Part shown: piece by piece, positions 1 to 7,371 of the stretch
How positions within the stretch are numbered: the first letter of the stretch is position 1
Layout: each line of letters starts with the position of its first letter
Assembly (NCBI RefSeq): GCF_015645465.1
Contig: NZ_JADOEL010000007.1
Span: 1-64,000, forward strand
Length of the DNA stretch: 64,000 nucleotides
From: Herminiimonas contaminans
GTDB lineage: Bacteria > Pseudomonadota > Gammaproteobacteria > Burkholderiales > Burkholderiaceae_D
Direction: 5' to 3'
Program-made: the position numbers and the translations under genes
Notes under the pieces: generated by a model
The model's input: only the letters and a program-made list of their open reading frames with translations
Told to the model about the DNA's origin: nothing
Databases searched by the model: none

Positions 1-127
1 GCTCGCGCCAATCGGGTATATTCCTCCTGCCGAAGCGGAAAGAAACTACTACCGGCAAACAAGCGAACATCCTACCGTGCAGACTTAACTTAAACCAACC
101 AGCCTCCACGAAACCCGGGGCGGTTCA
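1..127 (+). mobile_element. 3' end of an IS3-family insertion sequence
   Basis: The window opens inside an insertion sequence. Frame 2 encodes the last 28 residues of an IS3-type OrfB transposase. About 40 bp after its stop the sequence reads CCCGGGGCGGTTCA, the inverted form of TGAACCGCCCCGGG, which is known as a terminal inverted repeat of many IS3-family (IS51-like) elements. I place the right end of the IS at the final A of that motif. The left part is outside the window, so completeness cannot be judged. The IS sits within or beside the larger recombinase element. Confidence 0.75.
2..88 (+). CDS. IS3-family transposase OrfB, C-terminal fragment (cut by window edge)
   Basis: This is the last 28 codons and the stop of a DDE-type integrase-core transposase. 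The residues GYIPPAEAERNYY match the conserved tail of IS3-family OrfB proteins (typically G-Y-x-P-P-A-E-x-E). The catalytic DDE residues would lie left of the window. The product would catalyse excision and insertion of the IS using the terminal repeat found 40 bp downstream. Whether the gene is intact cannot be seen. Confidence 0.7.
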   Translation, partial: LAPIGYIPPAEAERNYYRQTSEHPTVQT

Positions 128-179
128 CATAGCCGGATCAAGGAATTTCTAAGCACCTTAAAGCGCAGCCTAAAGAATT

Positions 180-890
180 TTATATTTTCTTTTTTTTGGC
201 CCAGTAGTCATACCCTTTTGGCAAAACCTCTTCTACGAATATTTTGTGTTTCAGCTCGCGAATTTTGGTTTGTGGAATAAAGTGCACATGCTCAAAAAGA
301 TTCGCAAAACTTTTTTCTCCTTCTCCCAGCAGTGCATAATCAGGTTGCTCCAGTTCTGTGTAGAGGTTTGGTGTGGCTTTCCTGTTCGAGGTCGGCAGGG
401 CAATTGCAATCTCTGCTTTTTCAATCAGTTTCGCCCCGCTGTGTGCTGCGAAGTTATTTCTGAACGCTATGGCCAAGTCATGCACCTCACGAAACTCCTC
501 AGAAACTTGTCTGCGCTCTAGTTTCACTCTGCGACCATCGGCTTGTGCAAATGCCTTGCCATAAAAAGTTAATGCAGCAACAAACAAGCCCTTGACGAGA
601 TTGTATCTCTCCCTGTCCGGTGAGCTGCGGCTGCCATTTTTGTCTTGCGCTGCATCGTCACCACGTATCTCATCAATATGACTGAGCCACCCTTGCGCAC
701 TTCGAATGTCTTTTTCGATAAGGACATAGCCAGCTAGCTGTTTTGCCATCGGAGAGTCTAAAACGATGCGCTTACAAACTTTCCCTTTAAAGGAATAGAT
801 GCGGTGAATTTCGCCAGCTTTTGGCTCCACAAATTCTTTAATCGACCAAGGCGATTTCTGCTGGAGCATATGTATAGGCAATGTAGGCAT
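180..890 (-). CDS. Hypothetical protein with a possible HEPN-type R-N-x4-H motif
   Basis: This 236-aa soluble protein is not recognised as a named family. Residues 144-150 read RNNFAAH, preceded by the helical stretch FREVHDLAIAF. An Arg followed by a polar residue and a His four to six positions on, at the end of a helix, is the hallmark of HEPN nucleases found in toxin-antitoxin and abortive-infection systems. The rest is helical with a Lys-rich tail. The gene is AT-rich compared with the host genes to its right and lies downstream of the recombinase operon on the same strand, so it is probably element cargo. No obvious antitoxin partner is visible. HEPN assignment is an inference from one motif. 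The start is uncertain because the Shine-Dalgarno sequence is weak. Confidence 0.55.
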   Translation of the reverse strand: MPTLPIHMLQQKSPWSIKEFVEPKAGEIHRIYSFKGKVCKRIVLDSPMAKQLAGYVLIEKDIRSAQGWLSHIDEIRGDDAAQDKNGSRSSPDRERYNLVKGLFVAALTFYGKAFAQADGRRVKLERRQVSEEFREVHDLAIAFRNNFAAHSGAKLIEKAEIAIALPTSNRKATPNLYTELEQPDYALLGEGEKSFANLFEHVHFIPQTKIRELKHKIFVEEVLPKGYDYWAKKKKI

Positions 891-1145
891 GAATCTATCC
901 AGGTAATAACGAGCTGTTGTGACATTATTTCGTAAGGCAAACTATTCGGATAAATTCGAGCGGTTGACTGCATCCACGTATTTACGTCGTATTTCTATGG
1001 TTGTATCTACGAAAGGTTCCGGCGTTGTTTTGAGAGATAAAGCGCCGCAAATTTCGCCTCAACTAAACCGACATATTGCATTTAAAAGTTGTATCCAAGG
1101 CCGAAACCGGACATCAATTGTTGGGCGCAAGTCTGCTTTCAATAG

Positions 1146-1171
1146 CATCATTTGGTATCATCATTTGGTAT
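1146..1171. repeat. 13-bp tandem direct repeat, two perfect copies
   Basis: CATCATTTGGTAT occurs twice back to back, followed by a partial third unit (CTTCATTG). It lies in the otherwise gene-free stretch of about 290 bp between the possible HEPN gene and the small ORF. It could be a protein-binding iteron-like site or simple slippage. No other signal was found in this stretch. Confidence 0.6.
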
Positions 1172-1181
1172 CTTCATTGCT

Positions 1182-1382
1182 TTAAAAAGTCGCATCAGTT
1201 AACCCGCCTTTTTTAATCTTAGCAGCACCGAACTCCCGCCCGACGGGCATGACATTTCCCCATACTTCATTGCCGCGCTGTAGGGGATCAAAATACCGCA
1301 TGCGTTCCTTTAGCCATTTCTCTTCACGGGATCTCTGCTGATACCCAAAATAAAAATGTCTTTTCTTGATTCTATTTTTCAT
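1182..1382 (-). CDS. Small basic hypothetical protein in the mobile element
   Basis: This 66-aa ORF is rich in Lys, Arg and aromatic residues (starts MKNRIKKRHFYFGYQQ). It lies 66 bp downstream of the third recombinase on the same strand. A weak GGA element stands 7 nt before the ATG. No family is recognised. Its high charge would suit a DNA-binding accessory protein such as an excisionase, but nothing in the sequence proves that, and it may not be a gene. Confidence 0.3.
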   Translation of the reverse strand: MKNRIKKRHFYFGYQQRSREEKWLKERMRYFDPLQRGNEVWGNVMPVGREFGAAKIKKGGLTDATF

Positions 1383-1448
1383 ATTGATTCCGTTGTTACT
1401 GGTTCATGGTTTTTAACTGACAAAAGCCATTCTCAGTAGTCAAAAAGT

Positions 1449-2642
1449 CTATCTAGTGATTTCTTTTTTTGATTTCGCTCTATTTCCTGCAAGACGGGAT
1501 TGTGAGCGACTTACATAAGGCTTTAGTGACTCTGGATGAGCATGCCCTAGCTCGACAGCTACAGATGCAGCAATAGACAAAGCGCTGGTATCCATACCAA
1601 GCGTTAATCGTCGTTGTATCTCATCGACCACCCGACATTCAGCAAATTTCCGCCGAAAGGAATGGAGACCTGCCCCCTTGGGCCTTCCAATTACTTTAAA
1701 AGCATTACCGAATATGCGCGATATCGCTTGATCGGTGAGAGGCTTTCCATTTCGAGCTGAAATAAAAATGTGATCTTCAGTTCTAGCTTCGTCCCATCCC
1801 ATTTCAGCCAATAAGAGGGCGCGCTCGATATTAATAAAATTTAAAATGCGGTTGGCGAGAGCAAACTCCACTTCAAAAAACCACCCATATCCGAATTTTT
1901 GTTTAGCCGGAGCGATTCGAATCTTCTCTGAGGATCCTTCTCCTGCAGAGAATTGAGCGCATTTTAATGAGTTAATAGAGCCGCGGCGCCATCCTTGTGC
2001 ATCTGCAATATCCATTAATAGTACGTTGCGAGTAAATGTGAACGTAGTCCCATTGCGCGCAAAATATTCGCCAAGTGCAGATCGATCACTATCAGTAGCA
2101 AAATACCCTTGATCGGGACCTATACCAGCTTGCGCTTTGCGATAGAGAAGGGGGAAATCATTAGTCGCATTGTTTCGAAAACCGCCACGCCATTTTATTC
2201 CTTTAATTTGATCGCAGCGCGCTGTCACTTTGCAGTTGTAAGCACCAATTGATCCGCTACTCAATCTTTGGGATTCTTGGCACCAGATTATAAAAAGATA
2301 TGCACGGCGCAACTTCATATTTACTGTTCGACGCGCAGTTACTTCAGAACCTCGCGATATCTTATTCTCGAGCGTCCGTGAAAGTTCCAAATCTCTAAAT
2401 TTTAGCAATAGCGAATCGTTAATATTTTTAATTGAAAAATTCGGAATAAGAAATTCGAATAGAGATTTCAAAAGTACAATTTCATTGATAACTGTTTTTG
2501 ATGAAAGGCTCTCGCGTTGAGAAAGATGATCAGCATAATCCATCAATTCAGGCACAAGCTGGTTACGAATCAAATCGTACGCAACTAACCTTAGGCCACC
2601 ACATTGATGCCATGACAATCGAATTTTCCGATCGAGCCCCAT
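1449..2642 (-). CDS. Tyrosine recombinase (third recombinase of the element)
   Basis: This 397-aa tyrosine-family site-specific recombinase would cut and rejoin DNA through a 3'-phosphotyrosyl intermediate. The catalytic set is complete: Arg in GWRRGS (about residue 219), H-S-F-R (His 327, Arg 330), G-H (His 367) and the nucleophile Tyr 376 in KPYVSR. The first 140 residues form an N-terminal core-binding-like helical region. I chose the ATG one base after the upstream gene's stop because AAGGGA stands 8 nt before it. An ATG 105 nt further upstream would overlap that gene deeply. Unlike the other two recombinases it has no C-terminal cysteine cluster. It is last in a five-gene overlapping operon. 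Confidence 0.85.
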   Translation of the reverse strand: MGLDRKIRLSWHQCGGLRLVAYDLIRNQLVPELMDYADHLSQRESLSSKTVINEIVLLKSLFEFLIPNFSIKNINDSLLLKFRDLELSRTLENKISRGSEVTARRTVNMKLRRAYLFIIWCQESQRLSSGSIGAYNCKVTARCDQIKGIKWRGGFRNNATNDFPLLYRKAQAGIGPDQGYFATDSDRSALGEYFARNGTTFTFTRNVLLMDIADAQGWRRGSINSLKCAQFSAGEGSSEKIRIAPAKQKFGYGWFFEVEFALANRILNFINIERALLLAEMGWDEARTEDHIFISARNGKPLTDQAISRIFGNAFKVIGRPKGAGLHSFRRKFAECRVVDEIQRRLTLGMDTSALSIAASVAVELGHAHPESLKPYVSRSQSRLAGNRAKSKKEITR

Positions 2643-2643
2643 C

Positions 2644-3243
2644 TTATTTTCCCTTGTTGCCAGTAGCATCGCCAACCGTTCGTTTGACGTGCGGCAGGCG
2701 ATCGCGATTGCTTCTAGCGAGGGCTTGCAAAGCGATGTTTTGATCACGAAGGCGATCGTTGTCTAAATTCATTTGGGCAATAGCTCGGCGACATTCAATT
2801 AGTTCGAGTTCGATAATTTTTCGTAATGCCTCTGACTCTTTCAATTGCTCGTTGAGCTTTCTCAATGGATTAGAAGTTGTACGCTTTCCTAGGTGAACGC
2901 AGTGCTCGTTAAGTTTTGTAATTACAACAGCTGTGCGACGATGAAGCACTCTGTGTTTTTTTAGCGTTTCGTTGGCATTTTTTGAGACTTTTGCAATTGT
3001 AAGATTGGGATAGTTGTCGGCACTGTCTGAATCCCAAAAATTGAATTGACGAATTGTCTTTGGAAAATCGCAATACACACCGTTAGCTCTGGGAAGGGTA
3101 CCAACTGGAGTCTGAATTGCCTCAAGTCCAAGTGCTTCGACAAGCAAGAACTCTAGCGCGTCGATTTTTGCGATGATATTAGATTCAGCTTTTTTTTGAT
3201 TGACGAATGCGATCGCTGGCTTGATCGTTTCTTTCTTAATCAT
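2644..3243 (-). CDS. Coiled-coil accessory protein of the recombinase operon
   Basis: This 199-aa protein has no recognised catalytic motif. Residues from about 120 to 185 form heptad-like Leu/Ile/Arg-rich helices (LRKLNEQLKESEALRKIIE), suggesting a coiled coil. It starts 2 nt after the stop of the second recombinase and ends 1 nt before the third, so it is translationally linked to both. In Tn554-type transposons two tyrosine recombinases are followed by a small coiled-coil protein (TnpC) that affects efficiency or orientation of insertion. By position and shape this may be a counterpart, though I see no clear sequence match. Function is inferred from context only. Confidence 0.65.
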   Translation of the reverse strand: MIKKETIKPAIAFVNQKKAESNIIAKIDALEFLLVEALGLEAIQTPVGTLPRANGVYCDFPKTIRQFNFWDSDSADNYPNLTIAKVSKNANETLKKHRVLHRRTAVVITKLNEHCVHLGKRTTSNPLRKLNEQLKESEALRKIIELELIECRRAIAQMNLDNDRLRDQNIALQALARSNRDRLPHVKRTVGDATGNKGK

Positions 3244-3245
3244 AA

Positions 3246-4871
3246 TTATCCCGATGAATTAAACATTCTCTTCTTAAAAAATTTCAAAGCTTGTCGCAGA
3301 TTTCCAATCTCATTTTCGGTTGCAAGCCATTTCACTGAGTTGCGAGGCTGCAACTGCAAAGCCTTTTGTAACTCCCGTTCATCAGCCTCCAAATTGGTCA
3401 AATAAGCTGGTGACGTAAGATGGAATATACAAGTTGAGCATGTTAACGGCGTCGCATTTTCCCGTCGAAGTTTGCCGTTTAAAGGGTCAGAGCAGTGCGC
3501 AGCTCTCTTCTCGATAACGCTCCCAGCCATACACTGACCGTGCCTCATGGGTTTAGGAAAATTTCCACGTTGTTTAAGGGCGGCAACCACAGCAGTAGCA
3601 CCCTCCATAGTATTCACATCGAAGCTGACAATCTTTGCGAGCCGATTCTGTATTCGTCGAATATATTTGGAATAGCCTCCGGCATATATACCACCTGACA
3701 AAATTGCGAAAACATCTGCAATATGCTTTTCCGTTCCAGTCTCTTGGATTTGTTCGTCAACCTCGCGAACATGTTCCTTCCAAATCAATTTTCTTTCGTC
3801 GTCTGAAGATCCGATAGTGTTTGTGATTAACTCAAAATCCTTTCTCGACGATGGATCAGTAATATAAATCAATGTTGATGAGAGACTGAGATGTCCCAAC
3901 TGAAGAGCAAGCGCTTGTAGGTCTGGATTTTCATATTGGTAGAAGAAAATGAGCGCATAGAACCTGCGAAACATGTGAGGAGTCACTACTTGAGTTGCGC
4001 CCGCCCCCAGGGCTAATTGAAAAAATAATGCAGCATCTGTTTCATGCCCTCGATATAAAAATTTGAAATAGTTTGTTCCAGGCGCAAAGCCTCTCGTGAG
4101 ACTCATTCTTTTATACGAAAACAAATGTCTTTGACTCGAGCCGGAATGATTCTCATCAAAGTCGGATCGAGGCAATATACCAAGAACACTGTTGAATGAT
4201 TCAAGCATTTGAATTGCGTCAACCGTGATTTTGTTCACGTAAAACGGAACACGTTTTCTATAAGATTTTTCTACATAAAAATTCACTTCATACAAACCTA
4301 GTGTCTCGTCGACCAACTGGAGATCATTAGAGCGCAATCCATATTTCGGGTGCAAAATTTCGTCACGTCTCCTCGCGTTCATAGTGGCTATGATCACGAA
4401 ACATGCCGACATCGCGCATAGCAAGGCATTACGTAAGGAGTGGCGGCCGTTAATACTTCTGTGACCGAAATCCAAGAAGTCAATTTTGAAGGGGAATTCC
4501 GCCGGGTCGCTTGTCCGCTCACCCAATTCCTTAACATACGAAGATAAGCGTAATCGCAATGGTGTCTCGGTAGAACGAGAATTTTCCTCAATAATTCGAG
4601 CCAACTCTGAATAAAATTTCAAAACTTGAGGAGCATACTCGTATAGCCATTTTGCTGCATCGGCCACCAATTTTATAGCGGCAGCGGCAGGCAGATTACC
4701 CGTCCGCCCCCGCGATAGACCTAGCCTCTTGGCAGTCAAACCAACATTTGGAAAGGGGTGGAAGTCAATTCCAAACTGACTGTCCAAGTAGTGGAGATTG
4801 TTAATGACTTCTAGATTCTGAAAAAGAGTGCTCTCGGCATATGGCGTGTCTTTTTTTTGTTCTTCAGCCAT
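3246..4871 (-). CDS. Tyrosine recombinase with C-terminal Cys cluster (second recombinase)
   Basis: This 541-aa recombinase has all catalytic residues: Arg 167-169 in NARRRDEI, His 299 and Arg 302 in PHMFRR, His 327 in LGH, and Tyr 336 in LIYITD. A downstream cysteine set (C447, C460, C478, C481) may bind zinc, as in the long recombinases of Tn554-type elements. No Shine-Dalgarno sequence precedes the ATG. The reading frame overlaps the upstream 222-aa ORF by about 60 nt at an A8 run, so the natural product may be a -1 frameshift fusion of about 744 aa. Independent start by coupling, or a sequencing error in the A8 run, are the alternatives. Confidence 0.85.
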   Translation of the reverse strand: MAEEQKKDTPYAESTLFQNLEVINNLHYLDSQFGIDFHPFPNVGLTAKRLGLSRGRTGNLPAAAAIKLVADAAKWLYEYAPQVLKFYSELARIIEENSRSTETPLRLRLSSYVKELGERTSDPAEFPFKIDFLDFGHRSINGRHSLRNALLCAMSACFVIIATMNARRRDEILHPKYGLRSNDLQLVDETLGLYEVNFYVEKSYRKRVPFYVNKITVDAIQMLESFNSVLGILPRSDFDENHSGSSQRHLFSYKRMSLTRGFAPGTNYFKFLYRGHETDAALFFQLALGAGATQVVTPHMFRRFYALIFFYQYENPDLQALALQLGHLSLSSTLIYITDPSSRKDFELITNTIGSSDDERKLIWKEHVREVDEQIQETGTEKHIADVFAILSGGIYAGGYSKYIRRIQNRLAKIVSFDVNTMEGATAVVAALKQRGNFPKPMRHGQCMAGSVIEKRAAHCSDPLNGKLRRENATPLTCSTCIFHLTSPAYLTNLEADERELQKALQLQPRNSVKWLATENEIGNLRQALKFFKKRMFNSSG

Positions 4872-5479
4872 TTTCTATATTGGTTATATATGTGGTTAGT
4901 ACTTGACCCTAATGCCAACTGCAAATCTCGTTGCCTACCTTGTTGCCCTTGATGCAGTGAGTATGGTTTCTTGCTCGTGGTTAACGCTTCGTATTGAATG
5001 AGAGGCAAACTTTCAATCCTCGATCCAAGTTCGAGAGCCTTCCACCATCCGCCTTGCGCGAGAAGTCGAGGAAGATGCTCAACGTGCCTTGGGCAGAGCC
5101 GCTTAAGATCGACTATGTTTTGAAGCCATACATATTCGATGAAGCGTAAAGAAACGAACAAATATAACTGAGCTCTTTCGGTTCGAGATTTCGAATTGGT
5201 ACATCGATTGAGATATTCTTGTACAGATAAAACTATGGTTGCAATAAGTTCTGGATGGTTGATTAGCAGAGATGTGTGTTCGTAAATTGCGTTGCCGGGA
5301 AGTTGCACTTGGCTGAAGTCGTATCTCCAATAATTGTCTTGGTCAAAGTGTGCCTCCAGTCTCTTAACGGTCAGAATATAGTTATTCGAGATCGCAATAT
5401 CGGAATGATCCAATAATGCTCTCAACCGCTCCATTACCGATGCTTCAAGTTCATCATTAGCTACCCGCAGTTTAGTCAT
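4811..5479 (-). CDS. Probable N-terminal half of the second recombinase (frameshifted)
   Basis: This 222-aa helical protein has no catalytic motif. Its ATG overlaps the stop of the first recombinase by 8 nt, with GAGGA just upstream. An ATG 27 nt earlier is possible. Its 3' end overlaps the 541-aa recombinase in the -1 frame, and the shared region carries A_AAA_AAG. The 541-aa recombinase alone has only about 160 residues before its first catalytic Arg, whereas the 622-aa neighbour has about 330, so this ORF looks like the missing N-terminal DNA-binding part. It could also act as a separate accessory protein. Confidence 0.65.
   Translation of the reverse strand: MTKLRVANDELEASVMERLRALLDHSDIAISNNYILTVKRLEAHFDQDNYWRYDFSQVQLPGNAIYEHTSLLINHPELIATIVLSVQEYLNRCTNSKSRTERAQLYLFVSLRFIEYVWLQNIVDLKRLCPRHVEHLPRLLAQGGWWKALELGSRIESLPLIQYEALTTSKKPYSLHQGQQGRQRDLQLALGSSTNHIYNQYRKWLKNKKKTRHMPRALFFRI
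4850..4856 (-). other. Candidate programmed -1 frameshift site, A_AAA_AAG
   Basis: In the frame of the upstream ORF the codons are AAC AAA AAA AAG ACA, giving the heptamer A_AAA_AAG, the slippery sequence known from E. coli dnaX and several insertion sequences. A -1 slip joins that ORF to the recombinase frame (next codon GAC) and yields a product of about 744 aa. The zero-frame stop follows about 37 nt later. The A8 run could also cause transcriptional slippage. Confidence 0.55.
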
Positions 5480-7340
5480 CGCGATCCTCGACGGCCCCAA
5501 AAGCATCTATAACTTCGCAAACCTTGTCGCGATGAATACTATTTTTCAGGAAACTCAGCAGCGCAAAGTTCATGATAATCGCGGGGCCATGCAATTTTTC
5601 AAAAGCATCCGTGTTAGCTTCGTATAGCCTTTGCCAGTTTCGCTCGTAGTATCCATTCCAACATACAAGCTCTTCTATTCTTTCCCGCGTCACTTCTATC
5701 CGACTGTTGATACACCCCTCTCCCGAATGACAATGTCTTGCGTCACAGGTGCCATTTACCAACCAAGTTTCAAATGGCGGAGTTCTAGGATTAACGCAGC
5801 TTGTTCCATCTCCAACGAGATATAAAGCGCGCTGCATATTTTCTTCAGGGCCACATAGCTTTCGTGCAAGACGATTCTGGAAGTCAAGATTGATGCTTTT
5901 ACTGAGAATTTTTTGCAGGAATTGATCGAGATACGTTCCGGTCACATCAATCGATGTATGGCCTGCAATACGGCTTACATCTTCTATGGACCTGCCACGA
6001 ACTTTGTGCCTTAACAACATGTGAGTTCTGAGTTGTTCTAAACTGAAAGGAGCTATTCCATTCCTAGAACAAATCCGTAAGATGTATTGAGTGATGTTTT
6101 TTATGTGCTCGACTTCACAGGGATATCCGCCTCTTTTCCAAGTGGCCCACGCTTCGTTATTGCTATCAGAAATGATCTTAAGCTTTTTAAGCTGATGGTG
6201 ATTCCACATCAACAAGTTCAGCGCTTGAACCGCGCCTCTGCTAGCTGAATCAAGAACAACCTCTGACGTATATTTCCCCGTTTTACGCTTGAAGCTTTTA
6301 ATCAAAAAACTACTTCCATCCTGAACTATTGAGTCAACTTGTAGCGCTCTCAGCGTGTCGGCGTTCCAAGCCGTATGGATCATTAGCAAAATAAAAGCTG
6401 CCGATAATTCGCAAACGTGCGAGTGCCGATTCATCTGCAAAATTTGCGCGTGAGGGACAGGTTTCATTTGATCAAGGCTAGCCACATCTTCCAGCATAGC
6501 CCTCGATAGGGCCGAGGTTTTACTCCAACCTTTGCTTCTAACAACTGCAAAGTCGTGATTTAAAGTGATATTGGTTACATGCACTATTGCACCAAGCAAA
6601 CGTTTAGGCTCCATGCAAAGAAATTTTTTTGCATAATAGCCGCTAGGGATTCCCTCTAAGATGTAACTATTCGCGTTGCGTAACTCATCTTCTGTGAATT
6701 GCAGCATCGAGTGCGCCATCAGAGTTTGGCGAACGTCGTCCCAAAAATTTAACTCAGCTATGCAAGCATCAATCAAGGCGCTTATTTGACTATCCAGTAG
6801 GGTACTAATTTTCCGCTTGAGTTCATCGACGTCACTGTGGGGCAATGCGTCTAAAGGCATTTCGCCCGGATTTTGAGGAAGGATTGGTCTAGAGGATCGA
6901 AAATTGGAAAGTCGGGAGCGGAAGGGGCGCCCTACGAATTCGTACATTACCCCATCGTTAGAAATCGCCATCAAATATCTACGGAATAACCCCGACGTTC
7001 TAAATTGAACAGCTCCGGACCAGCTGGATTTTTCCTCAGCCAATATAGATTCCATCATCGTGAAAAGCGAATGTATATCTCGTCTTAAAACGGCAGTAAC
7101 CGGTTTGGATAACAGATTTCTACAGTCGGGGTTGGTCGCTACTATCGTTAATGCATTTTTGAACGATCTGACATCTGCGGTGAAATATTGTTTCAAATTG
7201 CTGTCTCGCGCCATCCGCGCGATTGCATGCGCGAGCCATCCGTCAGATGCCACCCCATAGTCGGTTAACAGAAAATCAATCTCATAGCTAAATCTACGAG
7301 CATTGTTAATCGAGGAAGTGCGTACAGTATATTTACTCAT
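5472..7340 (-). CDS. Tyrosine recombinase with C-terminal Cys cluster (first recombinase, next to the comM junction)
   Basis: This 622-aa recombinase has an N-terminal region of about 320 residues, then a catalytic domain: Arg 331 in DTLRAL, box II EQLRTH (Arg 438, with Glu where His is usual), Gly-His 460-461 and Tyr 470 in TGTYL. Beyond the catalytic domain lie C515, C532, C537 and C543, a possible zinc site. The ATG is about 90 bp from the junction with comM, the usual place of an integrase beside its attachment site. It heads a five-gene leftward operon with overlapping ends. The altered box II may change activity or may reflect misalignment on my part. Confidence 0.85.
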   Translation of the reverse strand: MSKYTVRTSSINNARRFSYEIDFLLTDYGVASDGWLAHAIARMARDSNLKQYFTADVRSFKNALTIVATNPDCRNLLSKPVTAVLRRDIHSLFTMMESILAEEKSSWSGAVQFRTSGLFRRYLMAISNDGVMYEFVGRPFRSRLSNFRSSRPILPQNPGEMPLDALPHSDVDELKRKISTLLDSQISALIDACIAELNFWDDVRQTLMAHSMLQFTEDELRNANSYILEGIPSGYYAKKFLCMEPKRLLGAIVHVTNITLNHDFAVVRSKGWSKTSALSRAMLEDVASLDQMKPVPHAQILQMNRHSHVCELSAAFILLMIHTAWNADTLRALQVDSIVQDGSSFLIKSFKRKTGKYTSEVVLDSASRGAVQALNLLMWNHHQLKKLKIISDSNNEAWATWKRGGYPCEVEHIKNITQYILRICSRNGIAPFSLEQLRTHMLLRHKVRGRSIEDVSRIAGHTSIDVTGTYLDQFLQKILSKSINLDFQNRLARKLCGPEENMQRALYLVGDGTSCVNPRTPPFETWLVNGTCDARHCHSGEGCINSRIEVTRERIEELVCWNGYYERNWQRLYEANTDAFEKLHGPAIIMNFALLSFLKNSIHRDKVCEVIDAFGAVEDRDD

Positions 7341-7371
7341 GACGAGTTACATAGGCTGATAGCTTGAAAGG

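Noticed and set aside
919-1185. Plus-strand ORF of 88 codons in the mobile region
   Set aside because: It has no ribosome site and no family resemblance, and it crosses the tandem repeat.
1449-7340. Standard recombinase-in-trio (RIT) element
   Set aside because: RIT recombinases are about 300-400 aa each and directly consecutive. Here two are much longer, a coiled-coil gene intervenes, and one is split. It is kept as a distinct multi-recombinase element.
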